In this document: one piece after another, positions 43,442-52,240 of the stretch
How the letters are laid out: every line of letters starts with the position of its first letter
How positions within the stretch are numbered: position 1 is the first letter of the stretch
Origin: an uncultured Chloroflexota bacterium
Lineage (GTDB): Bacteria; Chloroflexota; Anaerolineae; Anaerolineales; Villigracilaceae
DNA: 64,000 bases
Assembly: GCA_903914955.1 (NCBI GenBank)
Contig: CAIWRB010000122.1
Coordinates: 1-64,000 of the forward strand
Reading direction: 5' to 3'
Position numbers and translations under genes: made by a program
Notes under the pieces: model-generated
Databases searched by the model: none
Told to the model about the DNA's origin: nothing
Seen by the model: the letters and a program-made list of their open reading frames with translations, nothing else

Positions 43442-45169
43442 ATGGCTACACTTGCACCTACAACCCCCTGGACTAAAGACGCAAAGGACGATTATCGCAA
43501 CTGTCCTGTAACCACCCTGAAAGTTGACATGCACACCGAACGGCTCATCATCGCCAATGCAGTCATGGCTGTGGTCTGCCTCACACTTGGTGGTATTGCC
43601 GCATTGTTAATCGCGCTTACCCGCTGGCAGGCCGTTCATTTACTTGGCGCGGCCTGGTTCTATCGTCTGCTCACATTGCATGGCATTGACATGCTCATCG
43701 CGTGGATCGTATTCTTCGAGATGGCTGGCTTGCACTTCGGCTCAACCGTGCTTCTCAATGCGCGCCACGCCGCACCAAAGCTTGCCTGGCTGGGCTTTGG
43801 CATGATGACAGTTGGCGGATTGATGGCAAATGCAGTTGTGCTGATTGATCCAAATTCCAGCGTAATGTTTTCGGCTTACGTTCCGCTAAAAGCGCATCCG
43901 CTATTCTATCTCAGCTACATTTTGTTTGCAGTTGGCGCGTTGATCACGGTCATCACTTTCTTCATCAACATCGTGGTTGCGAAACGTGAAAATCGATTCC
44001 AAGGCTCTTTGCCTCTGGTAGTCTTTGGCTTGATGACTGCCGCAATTCTTGCAACTTACACATTGTTGGAAGGCGCAGCCGCAATTGTGCCCGCCTTCTT
44101 ATGGTCGCTGGGCATTCTGAAAACCTATGACCCTGGAATTTACCGCAACTTCTTTTGGGGTTTCGGACATCCCGCGCAGCAAGTCAATCTCGCAGCGATG
44201 GTTTCCATCTGGTATGCGCTCGCGCAGATGACCGTCGGCATTCGCCCGGTCAACGAGAAGTTCTCACGCCTCGCGTTCATCCTGTATCTGTTCTTTATTA
44301 ATCTTGGTTCGGCGCATCACCTGCTGGTTGACCCTGGACTCTCCTTCGCGTGGAAGGCAGTCAATACTTCGTATGCGATGTATCTGGCTGTCCTCGGCTC
44401 GATGATGCACGCCTTCTCCATTCCTGCCGCATTGGAAATCGCTTTGCGTTCCAGAGGATACAGGAAAGGTTTATTTGGCTGGCTTCGAAATGCGCCCTGG
44501 GCCGAACCTGGTTTTAGTTCGCTCGTCTTATCCATGTTCCTATTTGGCTGGATCGGCGGCGTAACCGGTGTGACCATCGGTACTGAGCAGATCAACATGC
44601 TTGTGCATAACACTCTCCGCCTGCCCGGTCACTTCCATGCGACGGTAGTGAGCGGTACAACGCTCGCATTCATGGGCTTCACCTATTATGTCATTCCACT
44701 CATCTTCCGCAAGGAACTGAAACTTAAGAGCTGGGCAAAATGGCAGCCGTATATATTCGGCTTCGGAATGTTATTGACCTCATTGGGCATGATCACCAGT
44801 GGTTTGCAGGGTGTTGCCCGCCGCAATTGGGATATCACCTTCGCAGGTGTTGTACCTGGCACAGTTGAGATCACGCTCGCCATCTTCGGAATCGGCGCGC
44901 TCCTGGCAGTGGTTGGCGGCATTATGTATGTCACGATAGTGTTGGTTTCAATCCTGACGGGCCCGCGTTTGGAAGCCAGCAACTTACTACTTCTCACTGG
45001 CACGCACAATCCGATCATTGAATCCACCAAGATAACCGACGAGCAAATGGAAGATAAACAGAATCAACCGAAAGGCTCGCTGGTACTTGTCTTTGCCTTC
45101 CTGGTCTGGTTTGCCATTTACTACCTAAGCAACTGGTGGCTGCTCGGACGCACCTGGTTCATTCGATAA
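43442..45169 (+). CDS. Heme-copper oxidoreductase subunit I, Tyr-less (possible nitric oxide reductase)
   Basis: The 575-residue protein has about 13-14 helices. Visible ligands: low-spin heme His in LLTLHGIDML; active-site metal His in FFWGFGHPAQQVN and the pair in GSAHHLLVD; high-spin and low-spin heme His in LRLPGHFHATVV. In family A and B oxygen reductases, the residue four after the GHP His is a cross-linked Tyr; here it is Gln. Enzymes lacking this Tyr include NO reductases derived from oxygen reductases, so NO reduction is a real alternative to O2. The start at 43442 has GAGGA six bases upstream; ATG 43436 is less likely. Confidence 0.9.
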   Translation: MATLAPTTPWTKDAKDDYRNCPVTTLKVDMHTERLIIANAVMAVVCLTLGGIAALLIALTRWQAVHLLGAAWFYRLLTLHGIDMLIAWIVFFEMAGLHFGSTVLLNARHAAPKLAWLGFGMMTVGGLMANAVVLIDPNSSVMFSAYVPLKAHPLFYLSYILFAVGALITVITFFINIVVAKRENRFQGSLPLVVFGLMTAAILATYTLLEGAAAIVPAFLWSLGILKTYDPGIYRNFFWGFGHPAQQVNLAAMVSIWYALAQMTVGIRPVNEKFSRLAFILYLFFINLGSAHHLLVDPGLSFAWKAVNTSYAMYLAVLGSMMHAFSIPAALEIALRSRGYRKGLFGWLRNAPWAEPGFSSLVLSMFLFGWIGGVTGVTIGTEQINMLVHNTLRLPGHFHATVVSGTTLAFMGFTYYVIPLIFRKELKLKSWAKWQPYIFGFGMLLTSLGMITSGLQGVARRNWDITFAGVVPGTVEITLAIFGIGALLAVVGGIMYVTIVLVSILTGPRLEASNLLLLTGTHNPIIESTKITDEQMEDKQNQPKGSLVLVFAFLVWFAIYYLSNWWLLGRTWFIR

Positions 45170-45182
45170 TTTTTGTTTATGG

Positions 45183-45217
45183 AATCTTCGGAGGTCTTTC
45201 AAAGGCCTCCGAAGATT
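45183..45217. repeat. Inverted repeat after the subunit I gene
   Basis: AATCTTCGGAGG and its exact complement CCTCCGAAGATT flank an 11-base loop. No T tract follows, so it is probably an mRNA stabilising or processing hairpin, or a partial attenuator, within the operon. Confidence 0.7.
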
Positions 45218-45234
45218 TACTTTTAAGGTATTTG

Positions 45235-45900
45235 ATGATCGCGCCTCTTTTTCTCGGCCTACTTGGAAGCCTCGGTCACTGTGTGGGGATGTGCAGCGCA
45301 GTGATTTTAATTTTCGATCGACAGCCTATTTTTCAAAATAAGTTCGCATGGTTCTTCGCGCACGCTGGCCGTGTGACAACGTACTCACTACTTGGTTTGC
45401 TCGCCGGCGCACTGGGCCAAACACTTTGGTCATTTGATAAACTCCAGGCAATTCTTTCGATTCTTTTTGCGGTCATCGCTTTTTATATGGCCTCCGCTTT
45501 TATTGGATTAACTCCCTCGCCTGAAATTTTATTTTCAGGATCGATCCAACGTTGGGGCAAAGCCATGCGTGGATTTAAATCCGATTCACTCTCCGCTTCA
45601 TATCTGCTCGGCCTGCTTTGGGGACTTCTTCCCTGCGGCCTGGTACTGACCGCGCTCGTCATGGCGATGGCTTCGACAAATATTGTCCAAGGCGCGTTGA
45701 CCATGTTCATCTTCGGCCTCGCGACTATTCCCAGCCTATTCATGGTCCGCTGGCTTGCAAATAAAATGAACTCGCGTTTTTGGCCGCGCAGTTTCGCGTC
45801 ATTAGTCATGATGTTCTTCGGTTTCCAATTCGCCATGCGCGGATTCGCTTCGCTTGGCTGGGTTGACCATCTCATGCTTGGTTCGGTAATGTTCTGGTAA
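45235..45900 (+). CDS. SafE/TauE-family (UreH-like) membrane protein, likely copper handling
   Basis: The 221-residue protein has about six membrane helices. The first carries HCVGMCSAVI, close to the HCxGMCG motif of the UreH/CcoS-neighbour group. The helix beginning LLPCGLVLTALVMAM has the LPCG motif common to these transporters. Such genes sit beside oxidase and Cu-ATPase genes (for example next to ccoI) and are thought to help copper or thiol delivery. AAGG precedes the ATG; the in-frame extension upstream lies over the preceding hairpin and subunit I end. The P-type ATPase follows six bases later. Confidence 0.86.
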   Translation: MIAPLFLGLLGSLGHCVGMCSAVILIFDRQPIFQNKFAWFFAHAGRVTTYSLLGLLAGALGQTLWSFDKLQAILSILFAVIAFYMASAFIGLTPSPEILFSGSIQRWGKAMRGFKSDSLSASYLLGLLWGLLPCGLVLTALVMAMASTNIVQGALTMFIFGLATIPSLFMVRWLANKMNSRFWPRSFASLVMMFFGFQFAMRGFASLGWVDHLMLGSVMFW

Positions 45901-45905
45901 ATAAA

Positions 45906-48284
45906 ATGATTCTCGCAACATCTGCTCCCGTCAAATCAAAAACCCTCGTCACATGTTCATTGTGCGAATTGACTACGTATCACCCGCTTACCAATAAACA
46001 AGGGGATGTATTCTGCTGTCCATCGTGCCGTGAGGTTGCGGCGTTGTTGGCTGAGGCGCCAGCACTGCCAATTAAACAGGAGCAGGCTAAAGACGCGGAA
46101 GGAAGCGCAGAGATCATCCTCACCTTGGGCGGCATGTGGTGTTCATCCTGCGCGTGGCTGGTCAGTGAACAGCTGCGCCGCACACCTGGCGTGGTCAGCG
46201 CTGATGTTAGTTTCATCCAAAAGCAGGCAAATCTAACTTATGACGCGTCGCTGTTGGATGCGCGAAAAATTAAGAAGCGCGTGCGCGCGTTAGGCTATCA
46301 GGCGGCGCTGCCAAACGAAAAACCTCATGATGAAGAAGAATCTTTTTACACGCGCTTGTTGATCGGCGGCGTGATGGTTTTACATGACATGATCGTTGGC
46401 GCGGGCATCTACGGTCGTGAACTGCTCGGCTGGGCAACTCCCGAAACTGCCTGGCTGGTACATTTTTTTCAACTGATGATGCTGGTCACAAGCCTGCCAG
46501 TTTTGATATTACTCGGCTTGCCCATTCTGCGCGCGGGACTCGCCAGCCTGTTACGATTGCAGCCCAACATTCATACACTGATCGCGATCGGCACATTCTC
46601 GGCGTTCGCTTTATCCGTCCGCAATTTTATCTCTGGTTCTGGCGGATTGTATTTCGATACCGCCACGATGCTCATCTTTTTGGTTTCGATAGGACACTGG
46701 CTGGAGATGCAGGCGCATAAATCCAGCAGTAAAGCTGTGGCACGTTTACTTGAACAGATTCCTGATAAGGCAATTATCGTAACTGGAAAACGTGATAGAT
46801 CCGTACCAGTAAGCGAATTGAAACCTGGTCAACGCGTGCGCGTGCGTCCTGGCGAGCGCTTTCCTGTGGATGGCTTGATCGCGATCGGCGAAGGTGACGT
46901 GGATGAATCTTTGCTGACAGGCGAGCCGCGCCCTGTGACCCATCGCGAAGGGCAGACGGTCAAAGCGGGGACGATCAGCCTGGACGGAAGTTTTGAAGTG
47001 ATCACAACTGCTGTAGGCGATTCGACCGCAGCGGGACAAATTGGGCGACTGCTGCATGAAGCCCTGTGGAATCGTTCTCCCATTGAACGGCTCGCCGACA
47101 AATTGTCCGCGTGGATGACTCCGATCGCGCTGGCGCTGGCGACGATTGCCTTCTTAATTTGGAATTATTTTTCAGGTTTTGAAGCTGGCCTACTGGTCGC
47201 GCTTTCTGTTTTGTTGATCGCGTGTCCGTGTGCGTTGGGGCTGGCAACTCCGCTTACGCTTTGGCTGGCATTGGGACGTGCGGCTGAGTCAGGTGTGATC
47301 TTGCGCAGTACTGCCGCGCTCGAAAGACTGGCCAGCGTGAAGAAAGTATTCTTCGATAAAACAGGCACACTGACAAAATTGCCAATGCAAGTTGGAGGGA
47401 TTTATTTAGTCCCCGCTCCTTTTGGGAAAGGGGTAGAAGTGAAGGAAAGAGAGTTCCTTCAAATAGTTGCTTCAATAGAAAACGCATCTGAACATCCGAT
47501 GGCAAAAGCGATTGTCGACTGTGCGCGTGCGAAAAAAATAAAATTATCCAAGCCAACAGAATTCAAAGCTTTGCCAGGCATGGGCGTGACCGCAAAACTT
47601 GATGGAAAGATAATTGTCATCGGCAGCGCACGCTTTATGTCTGCTCGAGGGTTGACTCTCCCTGTCAGATTAAAGAAGCAGGCTGAGGTATGGAAAGATT
47701 CGGGACAGGTTGTCGTCTATGCCGGTTGGGGTGGAAAAACCATCGGTCTGATCGGCTTGGGAGAAACCATCCGCTGTGAAGTAAGTGAAGTGATGACGCA
47801 ATTGCAATCACGCGGACTTGCTCTTGGTGTGCTAACAGGTGATGAAAAACAAGCAGGCGCGCGCTGGCAAAAGATACTTGGCATTCCCGTCCACGCGTCG
47901 CTCAGCCCTGATGAGAAGATGTCTTATTTGCTTGAAGACGCCGCGATGATCGGCGATGGCATCAACGACGGTCCCGCGCTCGCCGCTGCGACTGTGGGGC
48001 TTGCCATGAATCACGGCACCGATGTAGCTCGCACTGCTTCTGATATTGTGCTCATGCGCGAAGATCTAAGTGTGATTCCCTGGCTCGTGGATCTTTCGCG
48101 TGAAACGATGAAACGGGTACGCCAAAATCTTGGCTGGGCGTTTATTTATAATTTGATCGGAATTGGACTCGCGATGGCCGGCTTGATGCAGCCTGTCTTC
48201 GCCGCGCTGGCGATGGTGCTGAGCAGTGTTTTTGTCACAGCCAACGCAATGAAAATGAATAAGTTTCCGTTGTTGAAAGAATAA
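45906..48284 (+). CDS. Copper-transporting P1B-type ATPase (CcoI/FixI-like)
   Basis: The 792-residue protein has an N-terminal Cys cluster (CSLC, FCCPSC), an HMA domain (GGMWCSSCAW) and about eight membrane helices. The transport site is ACPCALGLATP, the phosphorylation motif DKTGTLT, and the hinge GDGINDGPALAAA. The extra N-terminal metal-binding Cys domain before HMA is typical of FixI/CcoI ATPases that supply Cu to heme-copper oxidase assembly rather than for detoxification. Its position after the subunit genes supports this. Only one HMA domain is seen. Confidence 0.95.
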   Translation: MILATSAPVKSKTLVTCSLCELTTYHPLTNKQGDVFCCPSCREVAALLAEAPALPIKQEQAKDAEGSAEIILTLGGMWCSSCAWLVSEQLRRTPGVVSADVSFIQKQANLTYDASLLDARKIKKRVRALGYQAALPNEKPHDEEESFYTRLLIGGVMVLHDMIVGAGIYGRELLGWATPETAWLVHFFQLMMLVTSLPVLILLGLPILRAGLASLLRLQPNIHTLIAIGTFSAFALSVRNFISGSGGLYFDTATMLIFLVSIGHWLEMQAHKSSSKAVARLLEQIPDKAIIVTGKRDRSVPVSELKPGQRVRVRPGERFPVDGLIAIGEGDVDESLLTGEPRPVTHREGQTVKAGTISLDGSFEVITTAVGDSTAAGQIGRLLHEALWNRSPIERLADKLSAWMTPIALALATIAFLIWNYFSGFEAGLLVALSVLLIACPCALGLATPLTLWLALGRAAESGVILRSTAALERLASVKKVFFDKTGTLTKLPMQVGGIYLVPAPFGKGVEVKEREFLQIVASIENASEHPMAKAIVDCARAKKIKLSKPTEFKALPGMGVTAKLDGKIIVIGSARFMSARGLTLPVRLKKQAEVWKDSGQVVVYAGWGGKTIGLIGLGETIRCEVSEVMTQLQSRGLALGVLTGDEKQAGARWQKILGIPVHASLSPDEKMSYLLEDAAMIGDGINDGPALAAATVGLAMNHGTDVARTASDIVLMREDLSVIPWLVDLSRETMKRVRQNLGWAFIYNLIGIGLAMAGLMQPVFAALAMVLSSVFVTANAMKMNKFPLLKE

Positions 48285-48355
48285 TAATATGTCGTCGCTA
48301 AGGAAAAGAACGCTCTTGGCAACAAGATCAAGCCTGAAACCTGGAACCCAGATAC

Positions 48356-50416
48356 ATGACCCCTAACCCCTACACAAAGCGTCGTTTTTTAAGAAGCCTC
48401 GAAAAACTCTGGGCTTCCCTTGAAGGAATTACAAACCGATTCACAAGATCGGACTTCAATCCTTTCTATCATCTTGGCACACTGACTATTTTTATGCTGA
48501 TCGTGCTGATCGCAACCGGCACCTATCTCACCCTCATTTACCGCCCTGGCTTGGATGTCGCCTACGCCACCGTCAATAAAATCGATTCAAATTGGTTTGG
48601 CTCGCTCATGCGCAGCGTGCATCGTTACGCATCCGACGGCATGATCGTGCTCATTGTTTTACATTTGCTCAAAGTATTGGTCAGTGACCGTTTTTGGGGT
48701 CAGCGCTGGCTGGCTTGGACCAGCGGTTGGATCATGCTCGCCATGGTCTGGCTGACAGGCACAATGGGCTACTGGCTCATCTGGGATCAGCGCGGGCAAT
48801 GGATGACCGAGTATATGATGCAAGCGCTCGCAGGCACATCAGGGCTAACCTATGTTGCGCCCGATCTTGCCTCGCGTACTTTTTCAAACTTCGTCATCAT
48901 TCTCTTCCTGCATGTTTTTCTGCCGTTGATCGGTTTCCTCGGCATCTACATTCATGGCTTGCGGCTCTCCCGCGCGCGCTGGTGGTCGCCTCGCTGGGTC
49001 AGCATGCAAGCCCTTGTTGGCCTCGTTGTACTTTCAATCATCAAGCCCACCCTATCTTCCGCGCCAGCCGATCTATCGCACCTCATTCAATCTGCTCCAA
49101 TGGACGCGCTTTATCTTGGCTTTCTGCCATTAATGGATCTATGGGGCAATGTGATTTTCTGGGGACTTGCGATTCTCGTCGGCGGCAGTTTATTCCTGCT
49201 CCCCTGGCTCGCTTCAGGTCGTGACGATGGACCTGCCATTGTTACCGACCCAAAGTGTACTGGCTGTAACATTTGCTACGCCGAATGCCCATTTGACGCG
49301 ATCCGCATGGTCGATCGAAATGATACTTCGGGATATCATAAGTTGGCGGTCATCGACAATGCTCAATGTACAGCCTGCGGAATTTGCATAGGCGCGTGTC
49401 CAACAAACGCGATTGATCTGAAAGGCGGCTATAACGGAGAGGCTGTCTTTGGTGCTGTGAAAGGCGCGCTTCATCGCGAGAATAATGATGGTCACCCCGT
49501 TACGATTTTATTTGCAAGCCAGCATGACGAAGCGTTGGGCGGATTGCCCGCAAAGTTAACTGTCAGCGAAAATAATATTCCAGTATCAGTAACAGGCTGG
49601 GGGTCAGAAGAATCGGTACGAGTGGTCACAGCTGTGCTGCCCTCCATTAGCGCGATCAACATCGAATGGATCAAGTCTCTGCATTCCGAAGGAGCGCGCG
49701 ATATCATCCTGCTTTCAGCCCCATATGATGACGGTGTTTATCGCGAAGACGCGCATTGGATCTTAAATCGTTTACATTCGCGCCCTGCGCTGGTAACAAA
49801 GGGATTGCATTGGCTTGAAACAACACCCGGTGATTCTAAAACCGTCGCAAATTTTCTGGATGACTTGCATCGCGATGAAACACAGGCAAAAAAGAGAGCG
49901 CCTGTTTTACCGACCGTGAAGGATCGCAATAAACTTTTTCCATCCATTGTCAGCGCATTGATCGGAACGATCATATTATTTTCAATTTTTGCGGTTGCCA
50001 TTCCACTTGATATTCCTGCGGGCATGTCCAAAGCAGACGGGGCGGCTATGCGTATCGCGCTTGATCTAAAAGGAAAAATTTCCGCCGCCGCAATTCCCCC
50101 AGGCGTGACCCTGCCAGAAGGTGCGGATGCGGAAAAAATATTTGGCGGAGAACACTTCCCCGCCCTTCTGCGAGTGACTGTTGATGGGAAGCAAGTTTTT
50201 GAAAAAACCTATCAGCCTTCGGGAGTCAGCGGCAATGGACGCATCTCAGCGCTGGAATTCCTGCCGCTCACAGCCGGTTCACACCAAATTGAAATTCTAT
50301 TAAAAGATGACGGAAATGATTTCCGTACAGTTTTTTCAGATGAAGTTGTATTTGATGTGTCTCAGGTAATCGTATTTCATTACTCCGATAAGAGTAACAC
50401 GATTGAAGTAAGGTAA
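48356..50416 (+). CDS. Cytochrome b / two [4Fe-4S] ferredoxin / MvhD-like fusion protein
   Basis: The 686-residue protein has four helices in residues about 40-230 with paired His (SVHRYASDGMIVLIVLHLL and LHVFLPLIGFLGIYIHGL), matching the cytochrome b N-terminal domain. A helix near 260-285 leads to a ferredoxin domain with CTGCNICYAECP and CTACGICIGACP. Next is a region like the MvhD hydrogenase iron-sulfur subunit, but with the Cys of LPC and GC replaced (LPSISAIN, LLSAP). A last membrane helix and a beta-rich extracellular domain end the protein. It probably moves electrons between ferredoxin or quinone and the oxidoreductase. Shine-Dalgarno is weak. Confidence 0.85.
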   Translation: MTPNPYTKRRFLRSLEKLWASLEGITNRFTRSDFNPFYHLGTLTIFMLIVLIATGTYLTLIYRPGLDVAYATVNKIDSNWFGSLMRSVHRYASDGMIVLIVLHLLKVLVSDRFWGQRWLAWTSGWIMLAMVWLTGTMGYWLIWDQRGQWMTEYMMQALAGTSGLTYVAPDLASRTFSNFVIILFLHVFLPLIGFLGIYIHGLRLSRARWWSPRWVSMQALVGLVVLSIIKPTLSSAPADLSHLIQSAPMDALYLGFLPLMDLWGNVIFWGLAILVGGSLFLLPWLASGRDDGPAIVTDPKCTGCNICYAECPFDAIRMVDRNDTSGYHKLAVIDNAQCTACGICIGACPTNAIDLKGGYNGEAVFGAVKGALHRENNDGHPVTILFASQHDEALGGLPAKLTVSENNIPVSVTGWGSEESVRVVTAVLPSISAINIEWIKSLHSEGARDIILLSAPYDDGVYREDAHWILNRLHSRPALVTKGLHWLETTPGDSKTVANFLDDLHRDETQAKKRAPVLPTVKDRNKLFPSIVSALIGTIILFSIFAVAIPLDIPAGMSKADGAAMRIALDLKGKISAAAIPPGVTLPEGADAEKIFGGEHFPALLRVTVDGKQVFEKTYQPSGVSGNGRISALEFLPLTAGSHQIEILLKDDGNDFRTVFSDEVVFDVSQVIVFHYSDKSNTIEVR

Positions 50417-50423
50417 ATTTTTG

Positions 50424-50473
50424 ACAAACAAAAAGAACGTGAAGCTTTTTTGCTTCACGTTCTTTTTGTTTGT
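50424..50473. terminator. Bidirectional terminator
   Basis: A perfect stem of about 22 bases (an ACAAACAAAAAGAACGTGAAGC-type arm and complement) closes a six-T loop, with A and T rich flanks. It separates the convergent cytochrome b fusion and the signal-peptide protein gene. Confidence 0.93.
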
Positions 50474-50964
50474 TACTTTTTTTGTTTGGGCTTTGTTCGA
50501 TATGCAATGAAGAAGCCGGTCAACAAAACAACCAACACCGCAAAGGGAATCCACGTCAGCCGTGTATCTTCTGCAAGAGCGGAGAGAAATGGTTCTTTTA
50601 TGGCTGGGTTGGCAATATACCATTTGCCGCCATCTTCAGAAAAACCATTGACGATGCCGTCATAATACACAAAGCCTGTGTACGGATAGTAATGCAATTG
50701 GTCATACGGAACGCCTTTACTGCCCTCTGCCACCATTCGCACAACCTGAAACCCCGCACCAGGTTCGGCAGGCTCGGCAACGCTGCCTTTTGAGAAATCA
50801 GCGAATGTAAAATAATCCTGTGTAAGAACAGGATTGGACACATTGACATCGCCTGTAATGCCGGGGCCTTTGATCACGATATAATCAAATTTACCTTTGG
50901 CAAAGGCAAAGGTAGCAGGGATAAAAAGAGCTAAAACTAAAAAGAAGAAGAGTGTCTTTTTCAT
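50473..50964 (-). CDS. Exported protein with C-terminal membrane anchor, unknown function
   Basis: The 163-residue protein has a signal peptide (MKKTLFFFLVLALFIPATFAFA) and a single C-terminal helix (about residues 134-153) followed by a basic tail. This is a type I topology with the middle outside. The outer part is acidic and Tyr/Phe-rich and holds no Cys. I do not recognise a family. It is convergent to the electron-transfer operon and divergent from the sigma factor gene, so any link is by position only. Confidence 0.75.
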   Translation of the reverse strand: MKKTLFFFLVLALFIPATFAFAKGKFDYIVIKGPGITGDVNVSNPVLTQDYFTFADFSKGSVAEPAEPGAGFQVVRMVAEGSKGVPYDQLHYYPYTGFVYYDGIVNGFSEDGGKWYIANPAIKEPFLSALAEDTRLTWIPFAVLVVLLTGFFIAYRTKPKQKK

Positions 50965-51151
50965 ATTTCTCCAATCAAATATTTAATAGATGCGCTTGTA
51001 TATTGTTAGATAAATTCTAACCTGTTTTTCAAGAGCCAATGGATGAGTTTATGCGCAAGGTGCCATATATATGGGATAAAGGAATGGATTACAAAACTAT
51101 CAAAAAGTCTCATAGTTTCATAAGAATTCTAATTCCCACTCAATTATCTTT

Positions 51152-51157
51152 TATAAT
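51152..51157 (+). promoter_or_regulatory. -10 box for the ECF sigma gene
   Basis: TATAAT ends eight bases before the ATG at 51166, again without a ribosome site. A small inverted repeat, GTTAGA/TCTAAC with five bases between (51005-51021), lies in the same 201-base divergent gap. Nothing else is seen there. Confidence 0.6.
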
Positions 51158-51165
51158 CAACAATC

Positions 51166-51804
51166 ATGACCTCACGAACCAACGAAGCCTGGCTTGCTGA
51201 CCTGAGAGATTCGGGCATAACACACGCAGATGCGTTAAATGATCTGCGTGATATCATCCAAAAAGGCTTACCATTTGCCCTTACCCGCTGGCTCTCATCA
51301 GACGATCCGCTTTTTCAACCGCTAGTGGAAGAAGTAACACAAGAAACCCTTTTGCGTGTGCTGGATCAACTCGACTCATTCGAAGGCCGAAGTCTCTTCA
51401 CCACCTGGGTACACAAGATCGCTATACGCCTCGCTCTTACAGAGCTACGCCGCAAACGTTGGAGGGATGCCTCTCTCGATGAGTTGACTGAAAACGAAGA
51501 CGCTCCACCGCCCCCCGGCCTGCTCGCTGATGCTCAGGCCTCCCCTGAAACTTCAGCAGAACGCGCAGATATGCTCGTCCACGTACGCCGCATTCTGGAG
51601 GAAGAGCTAACTCCAAAACAACGCGAAGCGCTGGTTCTGCTTGGCTTGCAGGATATGCCGATGGAAGAAGCTGCGAAACGCATGAAAACGAATCGCAACG
51701 CATTATATAAACTTCTACACGACGCCCGGTTGCGTTTGAAAAGACGCCTCGCCCTTGAGGATCTCACTCCGCAAGACCTATTAATGGCCTTTGAGCACAA
51801 GTAA
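51166..51804 (+). CDS. ECF-type RNA polymerase sigma factor
   Basis: The 212-residue protein has sigma region 2 (VEEVTQETLLRVLDQLDSFEGRSLFTTWVHKIAIRLALTELRRKRW) and region 4 (LTPKQREALVLLGLQDMPMEEAAKRMKTNRNALYKLLHDARLRLKRRL). This is a complete group 4 factor. Between them is an acidic Pro-rich linker (about residues 108-130). A TATAAT hexamer stands eight bases before the ATG, suggesting leaderless transcription. The anti-sigma-like gene follows within 35 bases, so the pair forms a signalling cassette. Target genes are unknown. Confidence 0.92.
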   Translation: MTSRTNEAWLADLRDSGITHADALNDLRDIIQKGLPFALTRWLSSDDPLFQPLVEEVTQETLLRVLDQLDSFEGRSLFTTWVHKIAIRLALTELRRKRWRDASLDELTENEDAPPPPGLLADAQASPETSAERADMLVHVRRILEEELTPKQREALVLLGLQDMPMEEAAKRMKTNRNALYKLLHDARLRLKRRLALEDLTPQDLLMAFEHK

Positions 51805-51837
51805 GATTAATGTTTGATTAATCGTCAACTTATTAGT

Positions 51838-52125
51838 ATGACCATCAAAAAAAACAGCCAAGATACTGAAAACATGAGCAAAAACCAGGAACAATTGACA
51901 GATAATATTGTCCTAAAGTTTCTCCAGGTTCTTGAAAAAGTGCGCTCCGAGGAAATGTCCTGCAGTGACATGTATGCTCGTTTGGACGAATTCGTTGAGC
52001 AAGAAGTCAAGTCAAGTGACGCCGAGATGATCTTGCCTCTCATCCAGGAACATTTGGACCTGTGTCCCGAATGCTGTGACGAATACGAAGCTCTTTTGGC
52101 AGTTTTGGAAAATACAAAGGAATAA
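51838..52125 (+). CDS. Putative anti-sigma factor (zinc-finger type)
   Basis: This 95-residue acidic, helical protein has the anti-sigma zinc signature H-x3-C-x2-C (HLDLCPECC) near residue 78 and no membrane helix, so it would act in the cytoplasm. Start ATG 51838 is chosen over a TTG eight codons upstream; ATG 51874 is also possible. It directly follows the ECF sigma gene and ends before a strong terminator. The role is inferred from the motif and its position. Confidence 0.78.
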   Translation: MTIKKNSQDTENMSKNQEQLTDNIVLKFLQVLEKVRSEEMSCSDMYARLDEFVEQEVKSSDAEMILPLIQEHLDLCPECCDEYEALLAVLENTKE

Positions 52126-52148
52126 AGAAAAATAGGCCGAACTGCAGA

Positions 52149-52196
52149 AGTACGCTGATTCTCTCTTTTATTAAAGCGAGAATTAGCGTACTTTTT
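52149..52196 (+). terminator. Terminator after the sigma/anti-sigma pair
   Basis: AGTACGCTGATTCTC and GAGAATTAGCGTACT pair over 15 bases (one G-U) and are followed by TTTTT. Confidence 0.92.
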
Positions 52197-52240
52197 CTCT
52201 GTTAGAAAGACACCCCAAATAAGTACGGCCTGGTAATCAA

